From positions 496,001-560,000 of the forward strand of contig OZ252212.1 of assembly GCA_965248955.1 (NCBI GenBank): DNA of 64,000 bases. Direction: 5' to 3'. The notes below the pieces were generated by a model. It saw nothing but the letters and a program-made list of their open reading frames with translations, was not told the origin of the DNA and did no database searches. The stretch comes from DAOUJH01 sp965248955 (GTDB taxonomy: Bacteria; Chloroflexota; Dehalococcoidia; Lucifugimonadales; QGNO01). Numbering within the stretch: position 1 is the first letter of the stretch; every line of letters begins with the position of its first letter. Positions 63,166 through 64,000 of the stretch are shown here, in pieces. Made by a program: the position numbers and the translations under genes.

Positions 63166-63210
63166 AAGCAGCGACCCTGGAGCCTGTGCTCTTTTGTACT
63201 GAGTGCTCGG

Positions 63211-63948
63211 TTAGGGCGTGAGAACGTCCCCAGGAAAGTTTTCGCGGAGATTCCCCCACCACCCACGGTCCACTCCGAAATGGACCATGTATCCCCCGTC
63301 CTCATGCTCCCCGATCCGTCCGGCCACTTGGACGCGTTGGCCTAGGGTCACCCGCTCGAGGACCTCCGCCGGTCCACGTACCCTCACCCGTTGCACGTAC
63401 TCTCCCCGGTCCATCTCTACCACCAGCTCGCCGACTTCTACCCACACCACCTCTCCGGCAACGATCACGCACTCATCCAGGAACAGATCAAGGATCGCAA
63501 GAAGCTGCCCGTGTGGCGGGATCCTCGGAGAGTCCGCCGGACACGGGTCGACAGCCGGTGAGACCAGGTTAGGGCCGAAAATCACCGCCAGAACCAGCAC
63601 CGCAATGCCGAGCAAGCCGATGAACCACATGAAGCAGCCGCCGCACCCTTGTCCGCCCTTCGGCTCCTCTACCTGCCCTGGAGACCGGTAATCCCGATAG
63701 TCCAGCGGCGAACTCGCGGAACCTGGTGTAATCTCACGTCGCGCCTCCGTCTCAGGCGTGACGTCCTCAGTTCGTGATCTCTCATACACCGCTCCGCCAC
63801 CGCCCTCGCTGTCCGCCGTCCGCTCATCCTGTTCGGTTTGCAACGTCTCTAGTAGGAATCGTTCCTGCTCTGCCTCGGCGCTTGGCCCTGCAGACGCCTC
63901 TGCCGCTCCCTCAGACCGTCCGGCCAAGCCCCACTCCGGTGCGGACAT
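63211..63948 (-). CDS. One-helix membrane protein with possible OB-fold domain
   Basis: An open frame of about 246 aa from ATG 63948. The same frame is open to the window edge, and no ribosome-binding site marks a start, so the N-terminus is uncertain. The first 110 residues are acidic and low-complexity. A Gly/Cys-rich stretch (GQGCGGCF) precedes a membrane helix (WFIGLLGIAVLVLAVIFGP). The outer part is a beta-rich domain of about 95 residues with VIVAGEVVWVEVGELVVEMD, RVRVRGP and GQRVQVAGRIG, which looks like an OB-fold or NfeD-like barrel. The family is not recognised and the function is unknown. Confidence 0.65.
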   Translation of the reverse strand: MSAPEWGLAGRSEGAAEASAGPSAEAEQERFLLETLQTEQDERTADSEGGGGAVYERSRTEDVTPETEARREITPGSASSPLDYRDYRSPGQVEEPKGGQGCGGCFMWFIGLLGIAVLVLAVIFGPNLVSPAVDPCPADSPRIPPHGQLLAILDLFLDECVIVAGEVVWVEVGELVVEMDRGEYVQRVRVRGPAEVLERVTLGQRVQVAGRIGEHEDGGYMVHFGVDRGWWGNLRENFPGDVLTP

Positions 63949-64000
63949 AAAGCCGTGATAGGCCACGTTCAGGTCGGGACCCTGCAAGGAGGTTGCCCCA

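Noticed and set aside
1..64000. tRNA, rRNA and CRISPR genes
   Set aside because: I scanned for T-loop GGTTCGA patterns and spaced direct repeats and found no convincing candidate. A covariance-model search would be decisive.

Overview
The window (64 kb, GC-rich) looks like chromosomal DNA of a Chloroflexota bacterium, probably a Dehalococcoidia/SAR202-like lineage. This is an inference from protein style: lipoproteins with Pro-Thr-rich tethers after the lipobox, a DEAD-box helicase with an N-terminal CxxC zinc ribbon, FG-GAP/FN3/cadherin surface proteins ending in one membrane helix plus an Arg-rich tail, and several small-molecule catabolic enzymes. No rRNA, tRNA, CRISPR array or intact transposase was seen.

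Region by region. 1-3.7 kb: a peptide/nickel-type ABC importer (binding lipoprotein, two permeases, the second cut by the window edge), minus strand. 4.1-4.6 kb: frameshifted remains of a different surface protein. 4.6-7.9 kb: a glycine-betaine/proline ABC importer in which ATPase and permease are one polypeptide, followed by a permease remnant and other decayed DNA. 8.4-10.2 kb: a one-domain voltage-gated cation channel, a frameshifted small membrane protein and a probable serine-recombinase remnant. 10.3-17.2 kb: a catabolic group (ThDP enzyme, Nudix hydrolase, MFS transporter, gamma-glutamyltransferase-like enzyme, 2-oxopent-4-enoate hydratase-like enzyme). 17.3-18.1 kb: a decayed secreted-protein tail and an excalibur lipoprotein. 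18.3-22.3 kb: a cobalamin riboswitch controlling BtuC-, BtuF- and BtuD-like transport genes plus cob(I)alamin adenosyltransferase. 22.6-25.6 kb: an ABC-2 exporter pair and a Cys-rich lipoprotein. 25.8-29.3 kb: a hydantoinase-like amidohydrolase and an M28-like protein with a PqqD-like tail. 29.4-34.1 kb: PrkA-type AAA+ protein kinase, a polytopic membrane protein and a DEAD-box helicase.

34.7-61.8 kb (42% of the window) is two tandem giant genes for cell-surface proteins. Reading them domain by domain shows one repeated plan: fibronectin type III (FN3) domains, twelve of which are split by a large insert between their C strand and the following Trp-containing strand. Each insert has seven FG-GAP motifs, which implies a seven-bladed beta-propeller nested in an FN3 domain. 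The upstream gene (4930 aa) has seven such modules. The downstream locus has five but is broken by two one-base frameshifts about 40 bases apart; the reconstructed product is about 4000 aa. Both end in cadherin-like domains, a Pro-Thr-rich stalk and a membrane anchor. Near-identical DNA segments among blades point to continuing recombination. I regard this nested, seven-fold-regular architecture as the best candidate here for something undescribed.

61.9-64 kb: a boundary zone with a helicase-like fragment, a well-translated 48-aa membrane protein, a transposase remnant and a one-helix membrane protein at the edge.
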